This document shows positions 51,664 to 59,670 of a stretch of DNA of 64,000 nucleotides, one piece after another. A program made the position numbers and the translations under genes. Location of the stretch: NCBI GenBank assembly GCA_036268485.1, contig DATAUC010000038.1, forward strand, positions 62,001-126,000, written 5' to 3'. Source of the stretch: Bog-473 sp036268485 (GTDB lineage: Bacteria; Actinomycetota; Acidimicrobiia; Acidimicrobiales; RAAP-2). The notes under the pieces were generated by a model. That model was not told the origin of the DNA. It worked only from the letters and a program-made list of their open reading frames with translations, and made no database searches. The first letter of the stretch is position 1; the number at the start of each line of letters is the position of its first letter.

Positions 51664-52659
51664 ATGTCGATGGTGGCTTCACTCAAGAACACGCAGCGCC
51701 AACTCAAGATCCGCCTGCGCTCGCGCGTGCGCCGCTCCATGGACCGCCTCGACAACGAGCAGGTCCGGCGGGCCCGCGGCCTGCTGCGGGCCTTGCGCAC
51801 CGATCCACCCGATGTCCTCTATCTGGGCGACTCCATGCTCAGCTTCGTGGCCGCCGAAGATCAGGACCGGCGTCGTCTCGACACCATGGTGCGCGACGGT
51901 TTGGGCGCCGGGACCAAGATGCACGTGGTCGACGGCGCCAGCTTCCACGCCGATCTCTTCGACGCCTACCTGCGCCTGCTCGAGGCGACGCCCCACCGGC
52001 CCCTCGTCATCGTGCCCTTGTGGACCCGCGGCCGGTCGGCCGCCTTCATGGAACACCCGGTCCACGGCCACAAGAAGGCCATGCGCAGCATCCGCCAGGT
52101 CAACCTGGCGGCCGGGACATGGCGTGTGCGCGGGGCGTGGCCCCGGCCCACCCCGGCCGAGTTCGAGACCTTCTACGCCGTGCCCTATCCGACCCTGCTG
52201 GGCGATCTCACCGTCGGCGACTACGTGAAGCCGATCGCCGAGTTGGCGCGGACCGGCCAGGAGGAGGAGCGGGTCAAGATGCTCTACGCCTACCACCATG
52301 GTGGGCTGCTGACCGTCGACACGCCCGGCATGGACGCCGTGACCAACATGGCCAAGCGAATTGCTGATCTCGGCTGCCCGGTCGTGGTGTACCAGACCCC
52401 GGTGCCGGTCGAGACCGGGGTGCGCTTCTACGGGGAGCAGTTCGCCGAACGCACGGCGGCCAGTCTGCGTGCGCTGAACGCGGCCTACCGGCTGGGGGCC
52501 GGCCCCGACGCCGAGATCATCGAGTCGGGCATGAGCTTCGCCGAGTCCGAATTCATCGACCCCAACGACGCCAGCGAACACCTCAACGAGCGGGGGCGCC
52601 GGCGCCTGGCCGACATGATCGTCCAGGGGGTGCGGGCCCGACGGGGTGACGCCGAGTAG
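51664..52659 (+). CDS. SGNH-like protein, paralogue 3
   Basis: A 331-residue protein homologous to those at 47234 and 48233 but on the opposite strand. It keeps the canonical GDS block: VLYLGDSMLSF with Ser57. The C-terminus DPNDASEHLNERGRRR has His306. The centre LYAYHHGG is conserved in all three. It is therefore the copy most clearly able to be an active hydrolase or acyltransferase. The basic N-terminus (RQLKIRLRSRVRRSMDRL) may touch membrane lipid or glycan. It is co-transcribed with the preceding GT2 and abuts the convergent methyltransferase. Confidence 0.73.
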   Translation: MSMVASLKNTQRQLKIRLRSRVRRSMDRLDNEQVRRARGLLRALRTDPPDVLYLGDSMLSFVAAEDQDRRRLDTMVRDGLGAGTKMHVVDGASFHADLFDAYLRLLEATPHRPLVIVPLWTRGRSAAFMEHPVHGHKKAMRSIRQVNLAAGTWRVRGAWPRPTPAEFETFYAVPYPTLLGDLTVGDYVKPIAELARTGQEEERVKMLYAYHHGGLLTVDTPGMDAVTNMAKRIADLGCPVVVYQTPVPVETGVRFYGEQFAERTAASLRALNAAYRLGAGPDAEIIESGMSFAESEFIDPNDASEHLNERGRRRLADMIVQGVRARRGDAE

Positions 52660-53388
52660 CTAGCGGCGCCGGGCGCAGACGACCAGCGCCGTCTGCATGT
52701 TGCGGGGAAAACGTCGTTCGATGGCGACAGCGGTGCGAGCCAGCCGGGGCCAGGGCATGAAGTAGCGGTCGAGACCGGTGCGCGAGGCGGCGGCCCATTC
52801 GAAGTCCTGGTCGAAGAGGGCGGCCAGGTCCTTACGGGTGTTCATCTGGTAGGCGGTCCGGAACACGTCCTGCTCCTGGCGCCCGGGCTGGAAGCGGTTC
52901 AGCACCTTGGCGTGCGCCTCGTTGGGCACCAGGCGGGCGCCGGCGGCCAGCAGCGAGTGCCGGCTCACCGTGCGGGCCAGGAAGACACCGCCCGGGCGCA
53001 GGATCCGGGTCAGCTCGGCCACGAAGGCGGGCGGGTCGGTCACGTGCTCGAGGACGAAGTCGCTCACGGCCAGATCCACCGAGCCGTCACTCAGCGGCCA
53101 GCGTCCGTCCTCGGGAATGAGGCGAAACTCGTCAATGACCGGGTTCTCGGTTCCGGCATCCTCGACGTCGATGCCGACCACCGTGCGGCCCGGTCCGCGC
53201 AGGTCCTGCCAGGCGCCTCCGGGCCGGTCGAGCTTGACCAGCGCGCCCCGGCCACAACCCACCTCGGCAATGAGCTCGGACTGGGCGGCCAGCGATTGGG
53301 CGGTCACCAAGAAGACGTGCGCACTGTCGAGGGACAGGATGCGATCGTCGAAGAGCTCTTCCCAGCCCAGCGGATCCTTGCTGGCCAT
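52660..53388 (-). CDS. Class I SAM-dependent methyltransferase (UbiE/Methyltransf_11 type)
   Basis: A 242-residue enzyme. LIAEVGCGRGALVKL is motif I, VVGIDVEDAG motif II, WPLSDGSVDLAVSDFVLEHVTDPPAF the post-motif region, and ILRPGGVFLARTVSRHS motif III. The small-molecule or sugar acceptor is unknown. ATG at 53388 has GGTGG about 8 bases upstream; GTG at 53400 would add four residues. Its stop abuts the end of the convergent SGNH-like gene with no spacing. Confidence 0.82.
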   Translation of the reverse strand: MASKDPLGWEELFDDRILSLDSAHVFLVTAQSLAAQSELIAEVGCGRGALVKLDRPGGAWQDLRGPGRTVVGIDVEDAGTENPVIDEFRLIPEDGRWPLSDGSVDLAVSDFVLEHVTDPPAFVAELTRILRPGGVFLARTVSRHSLLAAGARLVPNEAHAKVLNRFQPGRQEQDVFRTAYQMNTRKDLAALFDQDFEWAAASRTGLDRYFMPWPRLARTAVAIERRFPRNMQTALVVCARRR

Positions 53389-53609
53389 GGCGTGCACCAC
53401 CCACCTTCACGAAAGAAAGCGGCACCGTAGCACCGCGGGTCTGCATCAAAGTACCGGCTTGGCGCGCCCGCAGGTGACCCGGGCCGCCCGGGTGAGGCAT
53501 TACTCTTCGTTCGGCGTCGGACGGCCCCTTGGACACACAGGGAGTGTCGGCCGCCTCAGGACAAAGGGAGTCTCATTGGCGCGGCACGCCCCGCAGGGCA
53601 CGGCACGAC

Positions 53610-54827
53610 ATGGCTGATCAGCACCTGCGCGTGGTGGTGCACGACTACTCGGGCCATCCGGGCCAGATGCAGTTGAGCCGCACGTTGGCCTGCCACGGCC
53701 ACGACGTGATCTACCAGCACTGCCCCTCGTACGTCACCGGCAAGGGCGCGGTGGAGCGCCTGCCCAGCGACCCCGAGACCCTGACCTTCGAGCCCTTCCC
53801 CATGAAGAGCGAATTCAACCGGTACTCGGTCGTGCACCGGGTGACCCAGGAAGTGCAGTACGGACTGCAGGTCGGTCGCCGCCTCACCGAGGAAAAGCCC
53901 GACGTGGCGGTCCTCAGTAATGTGCCGCTCCTGGCCCATGCGCTTCTCTGTGTGCGCCTGCGCCGCCACCAGATCCCGATGGTCTTCTGGCATCAGGACA
54001 TCTACAGCTCCGCCATCAGCGCCACGGCGCGCAAGAAGCTGGGCGCCTTGGGGGGCGTGGTGGCCTGGCTGGCCGAGGGCATCGAGCGCTTCATCGCCCG
54101 CTCCAGTGCGGCCATCGTGGCCATCTCCCCCACCTTCTTCGACAAGCTCAACGAGTGGGGCGTGGGCGACAGGACCACCGTCATCCCCAACTGGGCGCCC
54201 ATCGCCGAGTTGCCCGTCCAGCCGCGCCGCAATGAGTGGAGCGAGCGCTTCGGGCTCTCCGACGTCCCCGTCGTCATGTACTCGGGCACGCTCGGCCTGA
54301 AGCACGACCCGAGCATCCTGTCCCACATCGCCACCCGCCTGGCCGGGCAACGGCCCGAGGCCCGCGTCGTCGTCATCACCGAAGGCATGGGTCGGACCTG
54401 GCTCGAGACGTGGCAGAAGGAGCACGGCGCCACGAACCTGGTGCTGCTCGACTTCCAGAGCTACGAGGACCTCCCGCTGATGCTGGGCAGTGCCGACGTG
54501 CTGGTGGCCATCCTCGAGCCCGACGCCAGCAAGTTCTCGGTCCCCTCCAAAGTGTTGACGTACCTGTGCACGCAGCGGGCCATCATGGGCGTCATCCCGC
54601 CCGACAATTCGGTGGCCGAGATTCTGGTCAGCCACCACGCCGGCGTCGTCGTGGACCCCAGCCGGCGCGACGAGGTGGCCGATGAAGTGGTGCGCCTGCT
54701 GGGCGACGATGCGCTGCGGGCGCGCATGGGTCAGGCCGGTCGGGACTATGCCGAGGCGACGTTCTCACCCGAGCGGGCGGCGGAGCAGTTCGAAGCGATC
54801 TTCGGGCACATTCTGGCTTCGTCGTAA
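53610..54827 (+). CDS. Glycosyltransferase family 4 (WcaI/WbuB-like)
   Basis: A 405-residue GT4. VVVHDYSGHPGQMQLSR begins the acceptor domain, FWHQDIYSSAIS is a WcaI-like feature, VIPNWAPIAELP marks the linker, and ASKFSVPSKVLTYLCTQRAIMG the donor side. WcaI/WbuB enzymes transfer fucose or FucNAc in known cases, and a GDP-fucose gene is nearby; that link is an inference. ATG at 53610 lacks a good Shine-Dalgarno. A TTG-started ORF of 13 codons (53576-53617) with a strong AAAGGGAG overlaps it, so re-initiation is possible. Confidence 0.82.
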   Translation: MADQHLRVVVHDYSGHPGQMQLSRTLACHGHDVIYQHCPSYVTGKGAVERLPSDPETLTFEPFPMKSEFNRYSVVHRVTQEVQYGLQVGRRLTEEKPDVAVLSNVPLLAHALLCVRLRRHQIPMVFWHQDIYSSAISATARKKLGALGGVVAWLAEGIERFIARSSAAIVAISPTFFDKLNEWGVGDRTTVIPNWAPIAELPVQPRRNEWSERFGLSDVPVVMYSGTLGLKHDPSILSHIATRLAGQRPEARVVVITEGMGRTWLETWQKEHGATNLVLLDFQSYEDLPLMLGSADVLVAILEPDASKFSVPSKVLTYLCTQRAIMGVIPPDNSVAEILVSHHAGVVVDPSRRDEVADEVVRLLGDDALRARMGQAGRDYAEATFSPERAAEQFEAIFGHILASS

Positions 54828-55106
54828 GGAACCTGCGGGCGCTGCCTGTGTCCTGTCGGTGACGTGCATGGCCAGGAGGTGAGGTGGGGGGTGAATCCAA
54901 CGCTCGTTCGGTAAACTTCCTGCCAGGGACCCGCAATAGCCATTGGAATGAAATGACGGGTAGGCCGTAAATACGCCCCCATTGCCTCGTAATATCTGCG
55001 ATAATTACCCGTTCCTCCCCAGAGTAAACAAAATTGCTCTGTCGGAGGGCAACCGGGGTCGCATCTCGGCGGTGCCGTCCCCCACGAACGGAAGGAAACG
55101 AACACG
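54828..55106 (+). other. Long AT-richer leader region before the GDP-mannose epimerase gene
   Basis: This 279-base gap is clearly richer in A+T than its surroundings. It holds a possible -10 (GATAAT, 55000-55005) without a convincing -35. A perfect inverted repeat ACGGGTA/TACCCGT (54956-54962 with 55006-55012) lies around it. Another short repeat, CAGAG...CTCTG, is near 55020. GAAGGAAA precedes the start codon. It looks like a regulated promoter and leader, but I recognise no riboswitch class. Confidence 0.45.
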
Positions 55107-56126
55107 ATGTCGAGGGTGCTAGTGACCGGGGCGGGAGGATTCATTGGTGGGCACCTGATTGCTCGCTTGCGCGCGGAAGGCGTCGAGTACGTCCGTGGCG
55201 TAGACCGCACGCCGGTGGAGTCGTGGTACCAGCGTTACGACGACGTCAACAACATCTCAGCCGACCTGCAGGACCCGGTGGCCTGCCGCGAAGCGGTCGA
55301 GGGCATCGACACCGTTTACAACCTGGCCGCCGACATGGGCGGCATGGGGTTCATCGAGAACAACAAGGCGCTGTGCATGCTCTCGGTCCTCATCTCGACC
55401 AACATGCTCGAGGCCTCCCGCCAGGCCGGAGTCGAGCGCCTCTTCTACTCCTCGTCCGCCTGTGTCTACGCGGCCGACAAGCAGGTCTCGCCCGAAGTCA
55501 CCGCATTGCGCGAGGCCGACGCCTACCCCGCCATGCCCGAGGACGGCTACGGCTGGGAGAAGCTCTTCAGCGAGCGCATGGCCCGTCACTACTACGAGGA
55601 CTTCGGTCTGGAGACCCGCGTGGCTCGCTACCACAACGTCTACGGCCCGCTCGGCACCTACGAAGGCGGTCGCGAGAAGGCGCCCGCCGCCATCTGCCGC
55701 AAGGTGGCCATGGCCCACATCAACGACCGCCACGACATTGAGATCTGGGGCGACGGCGAGCAGACGCGCAGCTTCACCTACATCGACGACTGCCTCGAGG
55801 GCACGCTGCGCCTGACGGCCAGCGACGTGCGCGAGCCGTTGAACATCGGCAGTGAGCAGCTGGTGACCATCAACGAGTTGGTCGACATCGTCGAGGGCAT
55901 CGCCGGCATCACGCTCAAGCGCCTCTACAACCTGGACGCTCCGCAGGGTGTGCGCGGTCGCAACAGCGACAACACACTCATTCAGGAGCGCCTGGGCTGG
56001 GCCCCTTCCATCTCGCTCGAGGACGGTCTGGCCAAGACCTACGAGTGGATCTACAACCAGCTCAGCAGTGGCGCCGCCCCGTTGACGACCGAGACGCCCG
56101 ACGGGTCTCGTCTCGCCGTAGCCTGA
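55107..56126 (+). CDS. GDP-mannose 3,5-epimerase (plant-type)
   Basis: A 339-residue extended SDR that resembles plant GDP-mannose 3,5-epimerase along its length. GAGGFIG is at 8-14, AADMGGMGFIENN at 75-86, Cys119 in SSACVY, Tyr148/Lys152 in YGWEK, and Lys191 in GGREKAPAA. These correspond to the plant acid/base Cys and Lys and the YXXXK pair. GVRGRNSDN near the C-terminus is also diagnostic. It converts GDP-mannose to GDP-L-galactose (and GDP-L-gulose). In EPS loci it supplies L-galactose. The ATG follows GAAGGAAA. Confidence 0.87.
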   Translation: MSRVLVTGAGGFIGGHLIARLRAEGVEYVRGVDRTPVESWYQRYDDVNNISADLQDPVACREAVEGIDTVYNLAADMGGMGFIENNKALCMLSVLISTNMLEASRQAGVERLFYSSSACVYAADKQVSPEVTALREADAYPAMPEDGYGWEKLFSERMARHYYEDFGLETRVARYHNVYGPLGTYEGGREKAPAAICRKVAMAHINDRHDIEIWGDGEQTRSFTYIDDCLEGTLRLTASDVREPLNIGSEQLVTINELVDIVEGIAGITLKRLYNLDAPQGVRGRNSDNTLIQERLGWAPSISLEDGLAKTYEWIYNQLSSGAAPLTTETPDGSRLAVA

Positions 56127-56266
56127 GGCGCTCGGCCCGTCCGGGCAACCCCAATTCTCCCCTCCTCGAGCGCTGGTGGGGCTGGCGACGGCCCAGGGTG
56201 ACCTACATTTGTGTGGATCGTTCGGTCCAGGGCACGCCGGACCACAAGGGAGTGGGAACAGACACG

Positions 56267-57163
56267 ATGGCATTCCGCAGAGTTCGTCAGCCGCTGGTGC
56301 GCCGTGCGCTCTGGTCGGTCGGCCCGCTGGCCATCGGGGTCGTCACGGTCCTGGGTGCGTTGGCCTCGGCTCCACCCGCCGGTGCGGTAGCGGCTGGCAC
56401 CGTGGCCTCGGGTGCTCCGGTCATTTCGGTCACCAGCACCCAGAGCGACGGATCCATCTGGGTGCTCTCCAAGCACGGCACCGCCAAGAAGATCTCCAAG
56501 GTGGACGCCACCAGCGGCACGGTGCTGCACAGCGAATCGGTGAGCCCGCAAGCCTCAGCCATCGCCCAGTCACCCAACGGCAATCTGGTGCTCGGCACGG
56601 CGCACGGCACCGCCTCGGCCGTGGTGCTCTACAACGGCACCACCGGCGGCTACCTCGGCACCGTCCCGGTCACAGCCCCCGTCTCGTCCATCGCCATCTC
56701 GCCCAACGGCCAGATCGTCTACGTGCTCGACGGCTCGGGCACGGCCCGGACGCTCTTCACCTTCAACGCCACCCACACCGGCTTCTCCTATAACGAGCCG
56801 GCGGACACGGTGGGCCTGGCCCCCACGCCCGACGGCAGTGCCATCTGGACGTTGCGCTTCGGCGGCGGGCTGAGCGAGATGGGCTTCTTCCCCAAGCGGT
56901 CCATCACCCAGATTCAGGCCACCTTCCCGGCCCAGTCCTCGGCCATCAGCCCCGACGGCCAGTTCCTCTACGTGCTCGGTGTGGCCAACTCGTCGGGGCT
57001 GCAGCAGGTCAAGCGCTTCGCCCTGGGCGGCGGTTCCTCGGCCACCTATGCGGTGCCGGCCCACTCGGTCGACATCGCCGTGTCCGCCGACGGCTCCACA
57101 CTGTATGACGCCGTGGCCGGCAAGAAGACGGGCAAGGTAGCGGAGATCTCCAGCAACGCCTGA
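56267..57163 (+). CDS. Secreted YncE-like beta-propeller protein, copy 2
   Basis: A 298-residue exported protein. The signal peptide covers about 1-40 (RRALWSVGPLAIGVVTVLGAL, cleavage after PPAGA). Repeats with SPNGQIVYVLDG, SPDGQFLYVLGV and SADGSTLYD mark the propeller. It is paralogous to the gene at 17404: SDGSIWVL, GTAKKI and the spacing of the first two blades agree. A carbohydrate or surface-protein ligand is possible but unproven. ATG at 56267 is chosen for the signal peptide; a TACATT element lies 58 bases upstream. Confidence 0.77.
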   Translation: MAFRRVRQPLVRRALWSVGPLAIGVVTVLGALASAPPAGAVAAGTVASGAPVISVTSTQSDGSIWVLSKHGTAKKISKVDATSGTVLHSESVSPQASAIAQSPNGNLVLGTAHGTASAVVLYNGTTGGYLGTVPVTAPVSSIAISPNGQIVYVLDGSGTARTLFTFNATHTGFSYNEPADTVGLAPTPDGSAIWTLRFGGGLSEMGFFPKRSITQIQATFPAQSSAISPDGQFLYVLGVANSSGLQQVKRFALGGGSSATYAVPAHSVDIAVSADGSTLYDAVAGKKTGKVAEISSNA

Positions 57164-57194
57164 GTAATCGGGGGCGTCCCCGGGCGCGCCGGTC

Positions 57195-57200
57195 TACATT
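57195..57200 (+). promoter_or_regulatory. Leaderless-type -10 element TACATT
   Basis: TACATT lies 8 bases before the ATG at 57209 with no Shine-Dalgarno between. It would start the run of genes that follows. Confidence 0.55.
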
Positions 57201-57208
57201 GCCCCTTC

Positions 57209-57865
57209 ATGGAACTCCACGAAGCGCTCTACACCACACGCGCCATGCGCCGGGTGAAGTCTGATCCCATCCCCCACGACGTGCAGGCCCGCATTCTCGA
57301 TGCCGCCATCCGGGCCCCCAGCGGCGGCAACCAGCAGAACTGGCGTTTCCTGCTGCTGGACGATCCGGCCAAGAAGGGCGCGCTGGCCCCGCTCTACCAG
57401 CACGCCATGGGCCAGCTGTGGGAGACGGTCTACAAGTCCCAGGTCGATGCCGCTCTGGCCGATCCTTCGGCGCCGGAGTCGGTGCAGTTCCTCAAGGTGC
57501 AGCGCTCGGCCCAGTGGCTGGCCGACCACTTCGAGGAGGTGCCGCTGTTCCTGTTCCCGTTCTGCCAGTACGACCCCAGCGGCGGGTCCATCTTCCCGGC
57601 CGTCTGGAGCGCCATGCTGGCGGCCCGGGCCGAAGGCGTCGGCAGCTGCCTGACCGCGCTGTTGCAGTTCTTCCACCCAGCCGAGACGTTCGAGATCCTC
57701 GGCGTGCCCGACGACCAGGGGTGGATCCTCACCGGCTGCGTCAGCTTCGGCTACCCCACCGGCACCTGGGGCACAGCCCCGCGGCGGCCGGTCGACGAGG
57801 TCTCCTACCGCAACACGTGGGGCAGCGACGTCGGCTTCACCGTGCCCGAACCTCTGTGGGGCTGA
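57209..57865 (+). CDS. Nitroreductase-family flavoprotein
   Basis: A 218-residue FMN oxidoreductase. TTRAMRRVKSDPIP and AAIRAPSGGNQQNWRF near 30-47 are the FMN-binding N-terminal motifs; GVGSCLTALLQFF near 147 and GYPTG near 190 complete the site. Members reduce nitro compounds, quinones or flavins using NAD(P)H; the physiological substrate is unknown. It is probably leaderless. It overlaps the next gene by about 10 bases. Confidence 0.83.
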   Translation: MELHEALYTTRAMRRVKSDPIPHDVQARILDAAIRAPSGGNQQNWRFLLLDDPAKKGALAPLYQHAMGQLWETVYKSQVDAALADPSAPESVQFLKVQRSAQWLADHFEEVPLFLFPFCQYDPSGGSIFPAVWSAMLAARAEGVGSCLTALLQFFHPAETFEILGVPDDQGWILTGCVSFGYPTGTWGTAPRRPVDEVSYRNTWGSDVGFTVPEPLWG

Positions 57866-59670
57866 GCCGGGTCAGGGCACCGTTCGCCGGGACCGTCGTC
57901 GCGCTGATCGTCGGGGTGGACGACGAGGTGCCCCTCGGCGCCACTGTGGTGCTCTTGGAGAGCATGAAGATGGAGTACGACGTGGCGGCCCCGGTCTCGG
58001 GGACCGTCGCGTCGGTGACGGTAGCCGTGGGCGATGCGGTCAACGCCGGTGACGAATTGCTGGTGCTCTCCGAGGGCGTGGTTGTTGGTGCCGCTGCGGC
58101 GGATGGTCCGGTGGTCGTGGCGGGTCAGGTGCGGCCCGAGCTGGCCGAGCTGCGGGACCGCCTGGCCAAGACGCAGGACGCCGGGCGGACCGAGGCCACG
58201 GCCAGGCGCCACGCCGGGGGTCGCCGCACGGCCCGGGAGAACGTGCTGGACCTGTGCGACGAGGGCAGCTTCGAGGAGTACGGCTCGCTGGTCATCGCGG
58301 CCCAGCGGGCCCGGCGTTCGCTGGACGACCTCATCGAGCGCACGCCGGCCGACGGGCTGGTCGCGGGCATCGGACGGGTGGACGGCGCGCCCTGTGCCGT
58401 CCTGTCCTATGACTACAGCGTCCTGGCCGGTACCCAGGGCCAGATGAACCACCGCAAGAAGGACCGGCTGTTCGCCCTGATCGAGCGCCTGCGCCTGCCC
58501 GTGGTTCTCTTCGCCGAGGGCGGCGGCGGTCGACCCGGGGACACCGACATGGCCGTGGTCACCGGGCTCGATACCGAAGCTTTTGCTCTCTTCGGTGCGT
58601 TGAGCGCCCTGGTGCCGCTGGTCGGCATCGTGTCGGGCCGCTGCTTCGCCGGCAACGCCGCGCTGCTCGGGTGCTGCGACGTCATCATCGCCACGCCGGG
58701 GACGAACATCGGGATGGGAGGTCCGGCCATGATTGAAGGCGGCGGTCTCGGCGTGTTTGCGCCCGAGGATGTGGGGCCGCTCTCGGTGCAGGTGCCCAAC
58801 GGCGTGGTCGATGTCCTCGCCGCCGACGAAGCGGACGCTGTCGCGGTGGCCCGCCAGTACCTGTCGTACTTCAGTGGGTCTCGGTCTGGCTCGGAGTGGT
58901 CCTGCGGCGAGCAGTCCGGTTTGCGCGACTGCGTGCCCGAGGATCGGCGCCGGGCCTACGACGTGCACAACGTGCTCGAGCTGGTCGCCGACACCGGTTC
59001 GCTGTTGGAGCTGCGGCCCGAGTTCTCGCCCGGGATGGTCTCCGCGCTGATGCGCATCGAGGGGCGACCGGTCGGCGTGTTGGCCAACAACCCACTGCAC
59101 CTGGCCGGCGCCATCGACGCCGCCTGTGCCGACAAGGCCGCCCGCTTCATGCAGCTCTGCGATGCGCACGGCCTGCCCCTGGTCTTCTTGTGCGACACGC
59201 CCGGCTTCATGGTGGGACCGGGGGCCGAGGAGACGGCGCTGGTGCGCCACGTCAGCCGGATGTTCGTCACCGGGGCCAGCCTGACCGTGCCCTTCTGCAC
59301 CGTCATCCTGCGCAAGGCCTACGGGCTGGGCGCCCAGGCCATGGCCGGCGGCAGTTTCCGCCAGCCCATCTTCACGGTGGCCTGGCCCACCGGTGAGTTG
59401 GGCGGCATGGGCCTCGAAGGGGCGGTGCGTCTGGGCTTCCGCCGTGAGCTCGACGCCATTGAAGATCCGGCCGAGCGCGAGCGCGCATTTTCGGCCATGG
59501 TGGACCGGGCCTATGAGCATGGAAAGGCGATCAACGTGGCAGCACACTTTGAAATTGACGAGGTGATCGATCCGGCCGACACCCGGCGGCGCATCGCCCA
59601 CGCGCTGGGCTCGGTTCCTGTCGCGGTGGTGCGGGAGGGCAAGCGTCGACCTTGCATCGACACATGGTGA
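57856..59670 (+). CDS. Biotin carrier domain fused to acyl-CoA carboxyltransferase
   Basis: A 604-residue fusion. Residues 5-75 are a biotinyl domain with ESMKM at 35-39, where Lys38 is the biotinylation site. Residues about 95-604 are a carboxyltransferase of the acetyl/propionyl-CoA type: RRTARENVLDLCDEGSFEEYG, GGGRPGDTD, PLGIVSGRCFAGNA-like core, and CDTPGFMVGPGAEE with GGMGLEGAV near the end. It should move carboxyl from biotin to an acyl-CoA. No biotin carboxylase gene lies in the window. GTG at 57856 starts within the previous gene. Putting the carrier first, on the transferase subunit, is uncommon. Confidence 0.82.
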   Translation: MGLSRVRAPFAGTVVALIVGVDDEVPLGATVVLLESMKMEYDVAAPVSGTVASVTVAVGDAVNAGDELLVLSEGVVVGAAAADGPVVVAGQVRPELAELRDRLAKTQDAGRTEATARRHAGGRRTARENVLDLCDEGSFEEYGSLVIAAQRARRSLDDLIERTPADGLVAGIGRVDGAPCAVLSYDYSVLAGTQGQMNHRKKDRLFALIERLRLPVVLFAEGGGGRPGDTDMAVVTGLDTEAFALFGALSALVPLVGIVSGRCFAGNAALLGCCDVIIATPGTNIGMGGPAMIEGGGLGVFAPEDVGPLSVQVPNGVVDVLAADEADAVAVARQYLSYFSGSRSGSEWSCGEQSGLRDCVPEDRRRAYDVHNVLELVADTGSLLELRPEFSPGMVSALMRIEGRPVGVLANNPLHLAGAIDAACADKAARFMQLCDAHGLPLVFLCDTPGFMVGPGAEETALVRHVSRMFVTGASLTVPFCTVILRKAYGLGAQAMAGGSFRQPIFTVAWPTGELGGMGLEGAVRLGFRRELDAIEDPAERERAFSAMVDRAYEHGKAINVAAHFEIDEVIDPADTRRRIAHALGSVPVAVVREGKRRPCIDTW

